64,000 bases of DNA, taken from NCBI RefSeq assembly GCF_963169125.1, contig NC_084802.1, positions 20,305,107 through 20,369,106 on the forward strand, written 5' to 3'. How positions within the stretch are numbered: the stretch's first letter is position 1; every line of letters starts with the position of its first letter. The notes under the pieces were generated by a model that worked only from the letters and a program-made list of their open reading frames with translations, had not been told where the DNA came from and did not search any database. Shown in pieces: positions 44,218 through 57,300 of this stretch. The stretch comes from Humulus lupulus. Its lineage: Eukaryota > Streptophyta > Magnoliopsida > Rosales > Cannabaceae. A program made the translations under genes and the position numbers.

Positions 44218-47200
44218 GTGGATAAATTCAAGCCTGTGTTCACAACATATACCGAGCTCACCCAGTCCAGGGAAAATATTTTCCTGGCCAACGCTGCTCG
44301 GGTCCCCTGGAAGAGGCCGGAGCCATTGAAACACCACAAGGGAAAGAGAGATACTTCAAAGTTCTGCCGTTTCCATAACGACGTCGGCCACAATACCCAC
44401 GATTGCAGGCATCTAAAATATGAAATCGAGACTCTCATCCGAGCAGGCCCCTTGGCGCAATATTCACGAAACAGGGTCCCAGCGGGTCAACCAACTCCAG
44501 AAGTCCCAGCCAGTCAGCCTGGGCCTCGGGTAGATCAGGATGTCCCTCCTCCGGTGATCGAGGGAGAGATATCCACCATCTCTGGAGGACCGCATATGGC
44601 TGGCACGAGTAGAGGCGCCCAGAAGAGATATGTGAATGAGTTAAAGGCCCACAACGGAGCGGAGTTCCTCCCGGAGCAACGTCAGTCAAAACAGCAACAG
44701 TTAGAGAAACAACCGATAACTTTCACGGAGGAAGACGCAGGCCATGTCCAATTCCCTCATAACGATCCCTTGGTCATAGTAGTCCAGCTCGCCAACCGGA
44801 AAGTAAGGAGAGTGTTGGTGGACAATGGGAGCTCGGTGAACCTCCTATTCCGATCCACCTTAGAAAAGATGGGTCTGACTGTCGCCGAGCTAAAGGCAAC
44901 CTCGATGATGCTATATGGCTTTTCGGGGGAAGGATCAGCAGCAATAGGGACGATCGAGCTGGTGATCACCTTAGGAGAAGAATCTCGGACAGTATCCAAA
45001 CTACTCGAGTTCGTGGTCATTGACTGCTCCGCTACCTACAATGCCATTTTGGGCCGACCTACGTTCATAGCTTTCGAGGCTATCACTTCCATCCGACACC
45101 TCGCCATGAAGTTCCCTACTTCAGCAGGAATCTGTGCCATCAAGGGCGATCAGCTCGCTGCCAGGGAATGCTACAGCATTTCCATGAAGGGAAAGTCTAA
45201 ACCCGGGCAGCTGGCAATGGCCATTCAGGGTGAAGAGGAATCTCAGGGACCCAAGGCGGCTCCCGAGATTGAAAAACCTCAGATTTTCGAAGAGGAAAAG
45301 CTCGCCCTAAATGAGGACATTGACCCCCGTGTAGGCGAGGACAGATCCGAGCTCCAGGATATTGAAGAGCTCGAGAAGGTGAACATTGATAAACAAAACC
45401 CGTCACGGACGGTTAAGCTTGGGAAGAACCTCTGTGACCAAAGAAAAGCGGAGTTGACTACTTTTCTGCAGAAAAACCTGGACGTGTTCGCATGGTCGCA
45501 CGAGGACATGATAGGGATCAGCCCGAGTGTCATCATGCACACACTCCACCTGGATAAAAGTGTTCCTGCCAAATCCCAAAAGCAGAGGCGTTTAGGAACG
45601 ACCCGAGCCGAAGCCCTTGAAGAAGAAGTGGCCCGGCTCAAAAAGTGCGGCTTTATCCGCGAAGCCAAATTTCCAATTTGGGTCGCTAATCCCGTGCTGG
45701 TTCCAAAGCCCAACGGGAAGTGGCGGACCTGCATTGACTTCTCCGACCTGAATAAAGCCTGCCCCAAGGATTGCTTTCCATTTCCAAGGATCGATCAGCT
45801 GGTGGATGCCACGGCGGGGCACGAGCTCATGTCCTTCATGGACGCGTACTCAGGCTACAATCAGATCGGGATGAATCCGGCAGATCAGGAACATACCAGC
45901 TTCATGACCCCGACTAATGTCTATTGCTATAAGGTCATGCCATTTGGTCTGAAGAATGCCAGAGCTACCTATCAGTGGCTAGTAAACAGGATGTTCGCGG
46001 ACCAGATCGGAAAGAACATGGAGGTGTATGTTGATGACATGCTTGTCAAATCAAAGACTGCCGACAACCATGTTTCCGACCTGGAAGAATGTTTTAAAAT
46101 ACTACGGGAATACGGCATGAGGCTCAATCCTCATAAATGCACGTTTGGTGTCGCATCAGGGAAATTCCTGGGGTTCATAGTCAATACCCAAGGAATCGAG
46201 GCAAACCCCGACAAAATCAGGTCACTACTCGAGCTTCCTTCCCCCAGGTCGCGGAAAGACGTCCAAGGCCTCACAGGAAGTGTGGCGGTACTAAACCGGT
46301 TCATTTCCAAATCAACCGACAAGTGTTTGCCCTTCTATAACCTGCTCCGGGGAAACAAGAAGTTTGAGTGGACAGTAGAGTGCGAAAGCGCATTCCTCGA
46401 CCTGAAGGCGCATCTGGCTGAACCGCCCGTGCTGTCCAAGCCCAGGGCAGGAGAACCTCTTTTCCTCTACATAGTCGTCACTGAGGATGTAGCTAGTGTC
46501 GTGCTAGTACGAGAAGAGGACCAAGTTCAAAAGCCAGTCTATTACATCAGCAAGAGACTCCTCGGAGCAGAATCAAGATACCCCATGATGGAAAAACTAG
46601 CGTTCTGCCTAATCACGACCTCGCGAAAGCTCAGGCCGTACTTCCAGTCCCACCCTGTACACGTCATGACCGATCAGCCTTTAAGGCAGGTTTTGCAAAA
46701 GCCTGAAGGATCGGGACGTTTGTTAAAATGGGCGGTCGAACTCAGTCAGTTCGAGATTTTCTATACTCCACGGACTGCCATAAAAAGTCAGGCCTTGGCC
46801 GACTTCGTGGCGGAGTGCACGGGATTCCAGGAGAATCCATCAGAAGGCTTGCCTCAGGTCGCCTCCCCACATTCGTCGTGGAAGATATTCGTTGATGGTT
46901 CATCTAAAGAGAACGGCTCCGGGGCCGGAATCATCCTGATATCCCCTGAGGGACATAGATTCCACTCGGCGCTAAGGTTCGGGTTCAAGGCGTCTAACAA
47001 CGAGGCAGAGTATGAGGCTTTGTTGGCTGGGCTGAGGGTAGCTAGTGAGCTAAAGGCGAGCTCCGTCCAGTGCTTTAGTGACTCCCAGCTCGTGGTGAAC
47101 CAGGTTATGGGAGAGTATCAGGCGCGGGGACCCAAGATGGCTGCCTATTTGGCAAAAGTAAAAGCCGAGCTGTCCGCATTTGGGCGAGGGTCGATCGAAC

Positions 47201-48593
47201 AAATACCTCGGGAGCAGAACGCCAACGCAGATGCTCTCGCCAAACTCGCCACCTCGGGAGAGACAGAAACCCTGGGGTTGGCGCCAATAGAATTCTTGGA
47301 AAAACCAAGTATAAAAGGAGATCAGGCAGAGATCGAGATGATTGATATTAGGCCGACCTGGATGACTCCCATTCTTGAGTATCTCGTCGAGGGCAGGTTA
47401 CCCGATGAACGTAACGACGCACGGCGAGTCCTTTATCAAGCTCCTAGATATACGCTAGTCGAAGGAGTGTTGTACCGACGTGGGCACTCCCTACCTCTCC
47501 TCCGGTGCGTTCTTCCAAGTGAAACGAAGGCCATCCTGCAGGAAGTTCACGAAGGATTCTGCGGAGACCACACTGGGGGACAAAGCCTGGCCTTAAAGGT
47601 TCTCAGGCAAGGTTATTATTGGCCGACTCTGTCCAAAGACTCGATCTCGTATGTGAAAAGGTGCGACAAGTGTCAGCGATTCACTGTGGTTGCCCGAGCT
47701 CCTCCGGTCGAGCTAAAAATGATCTCGGCTCCTTGGCCATTTGTCGTTTGGGGAATAGATCTAGTGGGCGCCTGCCCACCGGAAAGGGCGGGGTCCGTTA
47801 CGCCGTGGTAGCCATTGACTACTTCACCAAGTGGGCCGAAGCAGAGCCATTGGTGACACTAACATCGAAGAAAGTACTCGACTTTGTGGTGAAAAGCATC
47901 ATCTGTCGATTTGGCCTACCTAAGAAGATCGTCTCCGACAACGGCACCCAATTTGACAGCGATCTGTTCACCGAATTTTGTGAAAGGCACGGAATTGTGA
48001 AAAGCTTCTCGTCCGTGGCCTATCCCCAGGCGAACGGCCAGGTCGAGGCTGTGAACAAAACTCTAAAGGAAAGCCTCAAGAAGAGGCTAGATGAGGCAAA
48101 GGGGGTCTGGCCAGAACAGCTCCCCCAGGTCATGTGGGCATACCGGACCTCGCATCGGACTCCCACGGGTCACACTCCTTTCTCCCTAACCTTTGGGAGT
48201 GAAGCAGTCCTCCCCGTGGAGGTTAAAGTTCTGTCGCATAGAGTCCAGTCCTACGACCAAGATCGGAACCATGAACTCCTATGCCATTCCCTAGACCTAG
48301 TTGATGAAAGGTGGGAGGATTCGCAACTCCAACTCGCCCATTATCAGCAAAAGATCACTCGCTACTTCAACACTAAGGTCAAAAAACGTACCTTTAGCGT
48401 AGGCGACTTGGTCCTAAGAAGAGTCTTCCTGGCCGGAAAAGATCCCAAGGATGGAGTTTTGGGACCAAACTGGGAAGGACCATACCAGATCATCGAAGTC
48501 ATCAAGGAGGAAACTTATAAGTTAGCTCGACTTAATGGAGGGGCGATCCCGCGGACTTGGAATGCCATCCACTTAAAGAAATACTATCAATGA
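44218..48593 (+). pseudogene. Gag C-terminus and pol of gypsy element 2 (one frameshift)
   Basis: An uninterrupted frame (44218-47811) encodes a knuckle-like CRFHNDVGHNTHDCRHLK and a protease with LVDNGSSVNLLF (about 44815). RT follows with motif A SFMDAYSGYNQ and YVDDML (about 46027), then RNase H (about 46400-46800). The second RVT_3-type RNase H shows FVDGSSKENGSGAG and NANADALAKLA (46890-47250). The integrase zinc domain (HEGFCGDH, CDKCQRF) and the core start WGIDLVG come next. Near 47771 one base is missing relative to element 1, and the integrase core continues in another frame to 48593 (SDNGTQFDS, AYPQANGQVEAVNK, GPNWEGPYQ). All RT and integrase catalytic residues that I can see are kept, so this is a nearly intact pol. 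Confidence 0.93.
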
Positions 48594-48739
48594 TCCACTT
48601 GTAAGGCCTGGAAGGCCACTTTCTATGTATAAATAAGAATCAAATGTTTCTTTTTATTTGCAAGTGTGATTTTAAAGTAACCACGAAAGACCTTTTCCCA
48701 GTTACTTGGGGGGCATATGGTACCTGGATATAACCAGGT

Positions 48740-49400
48740 CTCCTTAACGACTTAGATGTTGACTCTTATCTATGGATAAGGGTTAACACGAACTAAGTTT
48801 TCAAAATAAGTTCCTGGTTTTAACCAGGTCATAAAACTTAGAAGTTGATTTAAATCTATTGATCGTGGTTCTTCTTAAAGAGCTCGGGATATGGATAAAA
48901 GTTAACACGAACTAAGTTTTCAAAATAAGTTCCTGGTTTTAACCAGGTCATAAAACTTAGAAGTTGATTTAAATCTATTGATCGTGGTTCTTCTTAAAGA
49001 GCTCGGGATATGGATAAAAGTTAACACGAACTAAGTTTTCAAAATAAGTTCTTGGTTTTAACCGGGTCATAAAACTTAGAAGTTGATTTAAATCTATTGA
49101 TCGTGGTTCTTCTTAAAGAGCTCGGGATATGGATAAAAATTAACACGAACTAAGTTTTCAAAATAAGTTCCTGGTTTTAACCCGGTCATAAAACGTAGAA
49201 GTTAACTTAAATTTATTGATCGTGGTTCTTCTTAAAGAGCTCGGGATATGGATAAAAGTCAACACGAACTAAGTTTTCAAAATAAGTTCCTGGTTTTAAC
49301 CGGGTCATAAAACTTGGAAGTTAACTTGAGTTTATTGGTCGTGGCTCTTTCTTAAAGAGCTCGGGATATAAATAATGGTTAGCATGAACTAAGCTTATAT
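48740..49400. repeat. 119-bp tandem array of gypsy element 2
   Basis: TTAACACG-type marks stand at 48783, 48902, 49021, 49140, 49259 and 49379, so the period is 119 bases over about six units. Each unit contains CCTGGTTTTAACCAGG (a 7-bp-arm hairpin) and CATAAAACTTAGAAGTT. Units are very alike within the array and clearly homologous to the array of element 1 at 11314-11890. It separates the pol stop (48593) from the 3' end of the antisense gene (49523). Confidence 0.92.
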
Positions 49401-49522
49401 ATAAAATATATATATGTTAAGATTGCCAAGTAAATCGTCTCGAGGTGAAAACAACTCATGAAAAGGTTACAAAGAAAATAAAAATAATTAAAAATGCACA
49501 AGGAGAAGTGCCCTAAGCCCCA

Positions 49523-52500
49523 TCAGCTGGTCCTTTGGAGGTCGCAGTCTCGTCCTGCTCCACCGCGCCAGAGGCCTCCCCAGTTTAGGCGGGCTTGGAG
49601 CTTCGGCAGCAAAAAAGCCCAGAGGTCCGGCGACATAAAAGAGAAGTCAGCATCCGGGTTATGGGCCCAGCAGTGATAGAACAGGTCCTGCATGGACTGC
49701 TCCGAGATGGCCCGCTCGGCTTCCAAGGCGGCCTCCAGGGCGGTCTAGGCCTCGGTCTTCGCTGCCTCGAGATCTGTTCGCGAAGTGGCAAGGGAGGTTT
49801 TAAGTTCTCGGTTCTCTGAGCGGCTCCTCTCTAGCTCGGCCTTCGAAGCCGCCAGCGCATCTTTCACCGCTTGAGCTTCCTGAAGGGCGGCCTGGCGCTC
49901 AGTCTCCATTTCCTCGAGCTGAGCCTTGGTCCTGGCGATACCTCGATGTACGGTAGCAATGCCCTGCAAGAAAGGAAGGATAAGTTGGCTAAGTGGAAAA
50001 ACAAGGCATTATGTAAGTGTTAAAGCTTTAAAAGAGTGGGGCAGATTACCGTTAGGGTCATGTCCATCGAAGACTCTATGACTCGGACCGGGCTCGTTGT
50101 TTCGATAGCCCGGAGATCCTTCTCTTTGAGCTTGTAGAAGCGGCCGACGGCATAGCTCGCCGACTCATACACCGTCCCCCGAAATGCTTCTGGGATCTTT
50201 CCCAGATCCTGGGGGTCGACCGGGATGCGTACGTCTGGAGCTGCCACAGCCGGAGTCCCGACCTCCAGTACCACGTCTTGGGTGGCTGATGGAGACCGCT
50301 GGGGCGGCGGGGGCATGTGTCCTGCTCGGGCAGCAGGGAGGATTGCCCCCTCGACTTGGGATGGCGGGGTTTTTTCCTTCTCCTTAGCCGGTGATTTGGT
50401 GGAGGCCCCGGCCGCACTCTTGGACTCTCGGAGCCTTTTCAACCTTGGCCCTGCTGGGGGATTCCCGCCGAAGACTACGCCCCACAGATTACCCCCGGGC
50501 TGAGACATCTCTTCTGCCAAAAACAAAAACATGGTTATTACAAGTCAGCAATCATGCAGAGGTTAAAAGCAAAAAAGTATACGAATATTAAGGGAGCCCT
50601 ACCCCCTGAGCTGGAAGAGCCTAGGACAATTATCTCCCGAACTGGCGCGGGTTCTAGGTCCGGTTCTGACTCGGGGCTGGACTCTTCTACATACTGTCTA
50701 AACCCCGGAGCATAGACACCCCTCTAAAGTGATGGCCATGTGCGTAAGTTGGTCCCATACTCCTCAAAAAGGATCGACCTAAAAGCTAGGGTGTTATCTA
50801 CTACTACGGTACCCCTAGGTCGGCTCTCTTGGTGATTCAGCACGAGCCGCTCAACACAATGGAGCAGGAGTGTATTCAAGTCCGGGTCATCCCCGTGACG
50901 ATGGAAGATCTGCCTAGGATTGAACCTAACCAGCCGGGGGTCTGCAGTGGCCCTATCTACATTCTTAAACAAATAAGGGTTACCTTGGCCGGAAGGACCC
51001 GCGGCTGCTCCGGTTTGGATCCTCTCCTCGTCCATCCCCTGAGCGACCTCCAAGGTCCTCTTTCTATTCCTCACGAGCAGAACTTCAGCCGCCTCGTCCT
51101 CCTCGTCTTCCTCTACCGCGACCTCCTCCACTGTGATAGGCCTGGTGTCGCGGGCTGAGGGCGGTCCCCGAGGCCTCTTCAGGATTAGAGTCTGGTTTGG
51201 GAAGATCAATTTGCAGAACACCATCGTCTCATCCGTCACGAGCGCGCGGTAGTCCTTTTCACTGGGGGGCAAGCCCGCCAGTGTTTCATATTGACCCCCA
51301 AGGGTCGCAGACTTCTCGGTCCTTGCATAGATGGCTGCAAGGTTGGGTTGGAATCAGAATGGAATACGGGAGGAGCTAAAATTAAACAACACTTAAAAGG
51401 CGAGCTAAGGTCAGGGACCACTTACGAGGGCGGTTAAAATAATGGTGCTCGCAATTCCGGAACCCAGTTGACATGAAGAACTGGTCCTTGAAGTCATTTG
51501 GATGGCTTGGAAGCTCGATGACCGCCGCCGTATTAGGGAAACGGGTTAAGTAGTAGAACCCGTCACCTCGCCCCCGCTGGTCTGGGCTGGCTTTGAGGCA
51601 GAAGAAATATAGAATATCCGCAGGAGTGGGGACCTCCCACTCCTGCTTCTTGAATAAATACCTCAACCCCGCCAGCAGACGGTAGGAGTTGGGGGGGAGC
51701 TGAAATGGGGCCAACCCCACATAATTCAGGAAATCAGCGAAGTACTGGTCCAGGGGAAGGAACGCCCCTGCCTTGAAGTGTTCACCGCTCCAGGCCGCGA
51801 ACGATTCGTCGAGCGGCGTGCAGCTCCGCTCGCCCTCTGCAGCAGGTCGGGCAATCACGGAGGCTTTCCCCAGTGGAATGTTGTGGGTGAGGTAGAGTTT
51901 GTTGATCTTCGCCTGGTCGGTTACCTTTGAGACGATTCTCTCCGCCTCAAAGAATGTGTCGGGGGCCACTTCGACCTGCTTCTCCACGGCCGGCCCGAAG
52001 TGGGGGATCGGCGAGCTTGACATCACCGCCTTTCCTTTCTCCTTCAGGGAGACCGAGCTTCCCACGTTCTTCTGAGGCAGATTCCTTTTCGGAGCCATCT
52101 GGTCACCTATCGAACAAAATAAAAAACTTTAGAAAAGGCGACCCAAGCAGAAGGACGAAGCAATTGTTATTTACACGAGCTGAGGTAAGCTCAGCCCGTG
52201 GAGAGTGGAACCACGCGGTTCAATGAACACGCGCATATGCTCCCAACAGATCCCAGGTTACTCGGAATTCGTGTGTCAGGGGGTTCAGAGTAAAAATTTG
52301 CCTTGGGGGGGAAGTTTCAACAGGCAGAACGTTGCAAAACCGCTTTTGAAGCGTATCCCCTAAGCTACCCGGTTTTGCACCCAAAATTCCTAAAAATCCT
52401 AACCAGAAATTGTTCCTAAAGAAGCATTTTGAAACCCATACTCTAAGGCGATTTCCTACAACAAGTGTGCCCTAGCCTAAAAGGGTTTGTCACCCTCCTA

Positions 52501-52600
52501 CCCACGCAACCCCGAAAACCATTGCATGCGGCTACAGTAAAAAATTTCACCTAAGCTACAGTGGCATGTTTTCAAAATGAACAGGGTCAGAAAACTTACA
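49523..52600 (-). pseudogene. Antisense extra gene of gypsy element 2, five exons, PF04195-like
   Basis: Minus strand. The 5'UTR exon ends at 52600 before GTAAGT. Coding exon one (about 52106-51426, ATG 52098, MAPKRNLPQKN) encodes a PF04195-like 'putative gypsy type transposon' domain (LPLDQYFADFLNYVGLAPFQ, LAGLRYLFK). Exon two (about 51334-50610) has a premature TAG at 50726-50724. Exon three (50513-50050, MSQPGGN, then LGKIPEAFRGTVYE) and exon four (49963-49523) follow; the last is a coiled coil with a premature TAG at 49747-49745. All junctions are GT-AG. The protein's role is unknown. Such antisense ORFs are described for Tat-lineage elements. Introns survive because the genomic RNA is the other strand. 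Confidence 0.82.
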
Positions 52601-52828
52601 GTATATGGCTGGATGGTAAACGAGAGTGTTGCGTTGGTAGGAGCCTCGTCGGTGCAGTAGCTTCCAAAGCTTTGGAGAAACTCGTGCGCCTAAGCTTCTT
52701 GAACAAGGAAAATGGTGGCAGTAGAGTCGAGGGTTTCGTTCTTCTGAAAGTCAGAGAAGGAAGAAGGAAAGAGATTTGGGAAATTTTTTAATGAAGGGGT
52801 GGTCCGTGAGTAGGATGGCCACCCCCTT

Positions 52829-52853
52829 TTTATATAAAGGAAGGATCACGTGA
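52829..52853 (-). promoter_or_regulatory. Antisense promoter of gypsy element 2 (G-box, TATA)
   Basis: On minus, CACGTG (52852-52847) is followed about 10 bases later by TATATAAAAAGGGGG. It precedes the 5'UTR exon of the antisense gene and corresponds to 9682-9707 in element 1. A second conserved block lies upstream (plus 52905-52990, with GCTAGGCCATTAAATGCGG), also present in element 1 near 9590. Confidence 0.65.
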
Positions 52854-53091
52854 AGAAGGCTTTTGGATGGCCCTAGTGAGGGATCCGAGGCCTTCCACTC
52901 GAAATATGAAACGACGGCTGGGCAATAGGCTAGGCCATTAAATGCGGTTATCGTAAAACGTACCGTCACCACCCACGACGTTCCACGTATCAGACGCCTA
53001 CACAAAAAGTGGAGTGTGAAGGGTTGTGGGGAAGTCTAAAAGCCCCTACTATGGTCTTCTATATATGACGTCATATACCACGAGCAGGAGC

Positions 53092-53103
53092 TTGGGGGGC
53101 AGA
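53092..53103 (+). other. Polypurine tract of gypsy element 2
   Basis: TTGGGGGGCAGA directly precedes the 3' LTR; it would prime plus-strand synthesis. Confidence 0.82.
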
Positions 53104-53887
53104 TGTACGCCCTGGTTTTCCCACGAGCTGATTAGCAGGTCGAGCCTCAGACTAAACCATGGTTTAGTCCGAGGACTACCTCAGGCCGGAGATTCTGTTT
53201 CCATATCGTACCTTATTAGCTCGAGGGATCAGAAGGCCTGAAGGCTGGAGATCCTCAAAGGCTTGTCAAGGGCCCCCAAGACTGGAGGAAGGCACCTGAA
53301 GGCCGGTTCAGGGAAGCAACTCGTGGTACGAGCTGGCCATGGATCTCTGATCCTTTGCAAAGTCAACACACGCAAGATAAACGTGCATATATCTGACATC
53401 ACATGTCCGATATCCCCCTGACTTCTCGGACACGCAGCAGGAACGTGCGCATTCAGACACCCACGGCTGGGTTGGGCCGTGCGGCCCATTATCTCCTTAC
53501 ATACTGATTAGACCACACTTATGTGTCAGGTTTAGAAATTAATCATAAATGTTACAAAGTTGATATGACAGATGGTAAGGTCACGGGATGACCTCCCTAC
53601 CAACTTCCAGGTGCCTTCTCCTATAAATATGGGGACCCTGGGAGTTGATAGGGGTTGGAAAAAATAGTCTCGGAAGAGCCATATACTTTGTAAACCAAAT
53701 ACCCAGAATATATCAATAATATTGACTAGTGGAGTAGAAGGATTTTAACCTTTGAACCACTTAAAAAACGTGTCTTGAGTCACCTAGTTAATTCTCTAAG
53801 ATTTCATATCTGTGACGGTTCTACTTTCAGTACTAATCCCTTTCTCTTCATCTCTTAATTACCTGTTGGCGAAGAACCGCGTCAACA
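53104..53887 (+). repeat. 3' LTR of gypsy element 2
   Basis: 784 bp. It differs from the 5' LTR at 18 positions, mostly transitions, with no indels (97.7% identity). One difference breaks the symmetry of the 30-bp palindrome (CTCAGAC instead of CTCGGAC). Confidence 0.95.
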
Positions 53888-53892
53888 AAAAT

Positions 53893-54320
53893 AAAGATTT
53901 ATCCTTTGAAATTAAACAACTTACTGACTTAAATGAAAATTTTGAAAAAGAAATAATTTAAAAAAATGTTGCAATTAATAAGTTGTCTAAAGATTTGGAT
54001 ACTCTTGAGAAAAATGTTAGAATGCTTAACCCCAGCTCTACTGTTTTTGAGAAAATACAAAATGCAGGGTAAAGAAGTCATGTAGGACTTGGTGCTTCAA
54101 GTTCTCAAAAATCAAAGAAAACTGTCTTTATCTCAGCTGGGATGCTATCGTTTGATGTTCCTGTGTCATCTTCACTGAAATTTGTTGCATCCAGTTCTCG
54201 GATTGTTCCAGCAGAATGGACACAGTCAGCAAGTAAATCCAATGGAAAGTTCGAAAAATTCATTCCAATCTTGTGGTAGGAAGGGTCATATTCGTCCTAA
54301 GTGTTTTACTCTTATGAATT
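53893..54320 (+). pseudogene. Copia gag C-terminal part, after the gypsy insertion
   Basis: Coding resemblance resumes with DLSFEIKQLTDLNENFEKEI, a coiled-coil-like stretch, then LNPSSTVFEKIQNAG and HVGLGASSSQKSKKTVFISA, typical of the linker before protease in this lineage. Stops lie at about 53957 and 54070, and the frame shifts before 54320. Confidence 0.75.
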
Positions 54321-57300
54321 TTGCCAACAATGAATATTTTGAGAAATTCTTATTTTGATAATTTCAAAAGAGTAAAAAAGGAAAATGTTCAATCAAAGAA
54401 AATATGGATCAAAAAGAATAATTGTTTTGCTGGTTTTACTAGTGAATATGATAGATCTGCTTCTTCATATTTTTGGTATTTTGACAGTGGTTGTTCAAGA
54501 CATATGACAGGTGACAGATCTATTCTTACAAACATAAAACCTATGCATTGTGGATATGTTACTTTTGGGAATGGAATTGAAGGTAATGTTCTTGGAATGG
54601 GTACTCTTAAACTTTGAAGGGTTGCCTAGAATCAAAAGAGTGTTACTTGTGGAAGGACTTAAAGCTAACCTACTTAGCATAAGTCAAATTTGTGATCAAG
54701 GTTATACTGTTAACTTTGATAAAGAGAATTATTTTGTTTTAAACAAGAATGGTGAGAATGTTCTTGAAGGTTTTAGATCTAATGACAATTGCTACACTCT
54801 TCTGTCATCTATAATGTGTCAATCTATTGTGCGTAATAAAACTGATGTGTGGCATGCTAAACTTGGTCACATAAATTTCAAAACTTTGAAAAAATTGTCA
54901 CATGCAGGGATTGTTCGTGGTTTACCTAAGCTAGGTAAAGAATCTGATGGTAAGTGCAAGAGTTGTCAACTTGGTAAGCAATTAAAAATTACACATAAAA
55001 GTGTTTCTAACGTAAACACTTCGAAAGTTTTAAAATCACTTCACATGGATCTTATGGGTCCAATTAAAATTGAGAGTTTAAATGGAAAAAGGTATATTTT
55101 TGTTTGTGTGGATGATTTTTCTAGATATACTTGGGTGGATTTCTTAAAAGAAAAATCTGATACTTTTGATGCATTTAAAACTCTTTGCTTGAAATTAAAA
55201 GTTGAAAAAGATTGCAACATTGGAAAAATTGTTCGTATAAGAAGTGATCATGGTAAAGAGTTTGAGAATTCTGTCTATGATGATTTTTGTAAGTCTGCAG
55301 GTATTTCTCATGAGTTTTCAGCTCCCAAAAATCCTCAACAGAATGCAGTTGTATAAAGGAAAACCCACACTCTTCAAGAAATGGCTAGAGTGACGCTAAA
55401 TAGCAAAAAATTGACCAAACGGTTATGGGCAGAAGCAATTAACACTGCTTGCTATATCACAAATCGTGTTTTTCTTCGTCCAGGTACATCTAAAACATCT
55501 TATGAAATTCGTAAAGGTAAGAAACCAAGTGTGGCTTACTTTCATGTTTTTGGATGTGTTTGTTACATTTTGAGAGATAGAGAAAATCTTGGTAAATTTG
55601 ATGCTAAGAGTGATGAAGGTGTTTTTATTGGATACTCCACTAACAGTAGGGCTTATCGTGTGTATAACATGAGAACCCAAACTGTAATGAGTTGGCTAAC
55701 GTTGTTATTGATGATGCCAGGGATTTTTCTGAGTTTTCTACTGAGGAAGAAATTGATAGGTTTATTGATGAACCTACTAAAAAAACATGAAGAAGCTTGT
55801 GTCAGTGTAACTACTGTTGCAACATCTGGTCCATTTGTTCCAACAGATCACGAATCTGATGAAACTGATTCTGGACAGACAGAAAAGAAATTTCCAGATA
55901 TTATTTCGAATGAAGTCCAAAAGGAGCCATCAACTAGAGTTAAATTAAATCATCTTGCAGATTTAATACTTGGAAATCCAAAAGACAGTATGGTAACAAG
56001 AAGAAGGTTTAGTGATGTTGTTCAATTTGTTGGTTTCTTATCTTTAATTGAGCCTAAAAATGTGAAAGAAGCTTTAACTGATGAAAATTGGATTAAAGCT
56101 ATGCAGGAGGAATTGGAACAATTTTTTAGAAACAAAGTGTGAATCCTTGTGCCAAGACCGCTGCATACCAATATTATTGGCACAAAATGGATTTTCAAGA
56201 ATAAATCTGATGAATTTAGTACAATTGTGCGAAATAAAGCAAGATTAGTGGCACAAGGGTACACACAAGTGGAAGGAATAGCCTTTGATGAAACATTTGC
56301 ACCTGTTGCAAGACTTGAATCAATTAGATTATTATTGTCTATTGCTTGTTTGAATGGTTTCAGGTTGTTCCAGATGAATGTCAAATCCGCATTTCTCAAT
56401 GGGATCTTGAATGAAAAGGTATATGTTGAACAACCCAAAGGGTTTGAAGATCCCCGTGCACCTAATCATGTTTACAAATTGGAGAAAGCTCTTTATGGTT
56501 TGAAGCAAGCCCCTCGGGCTTGGTATGAGAGACTCACTTAATTTCTTGTTTCTCATGGATACAAAAGGGGTGGAGTAGATAAAACTTTATTTATCAAAAA
56601 TATTAAATCTAACATAATTATTGCTCAGATTTATGTTGATGATATTGTGTTTGGTTCTACTTCTGTCACAGAGGTGCAGGTATTTGTGAAACAAATGAAA
56701 GAGGAATTTGAAATGAGCATGGTGGGAGAATTGACCTATTTCTTAGGTTTGCAAGTCAAGCAGTTAGATGAAGGCACATTTGTTTCTCAAAGCAAATATG
56801 CTAAGAACTTGGTGAAAAAGTTTGGACTTGAAAGTTCAAAGATTGCCAAAACACCAACGGGAACGACTGTGAAGCTATCCAAAGATGAAAATGGTGTCAA
56901 AGTTAATCCTACATTGTATAGGAGCATGATTGGTAGTCTTTTTTATCTCACTGCTAGTAGACTTGATTTGAGTTATAGTGTTGGTGTGTGTGCAGGTACC
57001 AAGGAAATCTCATGGAGTCTCATGTTGCAACTGTCAAAAGAATAATTCGATATGTTCATGGGACTGTTGATTATGGTATTTGGTATTCAAAAGAAACTAA
57101 CCCTAATCTAGTGTGTTTTAGTGATGCTGATTGGGCAGGTAACACTAATGACAGAAAAAGCACTAGTGGAGGATGTTTCTACTTGGGAAATAATCTAGTC
57201 TCTTGGCACAGCAAGAAACAGAATTCTATTTCTCTTTCAACAGCTGAGGTCGAATACATTGCAGCAGGAAGTTGTTGTGCACAACTGTTGTGGATGAAGC

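Larger units (their letters stand above)
41431..53887 (+). mobile_element. Ty3/gypsy retrotransposon, Tat type, element 2
   Basis: 12,457 bp from TGTACGCCC to GTCAACA, with AAAAT on both sides (41426-41430 and 53888-53892), inserted in the copia gag region. Plus-strand order: LTR, primer site, gag, protease, RT, RNase H, second RNase H, integrase, 119-bp array, antisense gene (minus), polypurine tract, LTR. It is a close relative of element 1. The LTRs are both 784 bp and differ at 18 positions, with no indels. Despite that youth, gag has at least three stops, integrase one frameshift and the antisense gene two stops. Confidence 0.95.
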
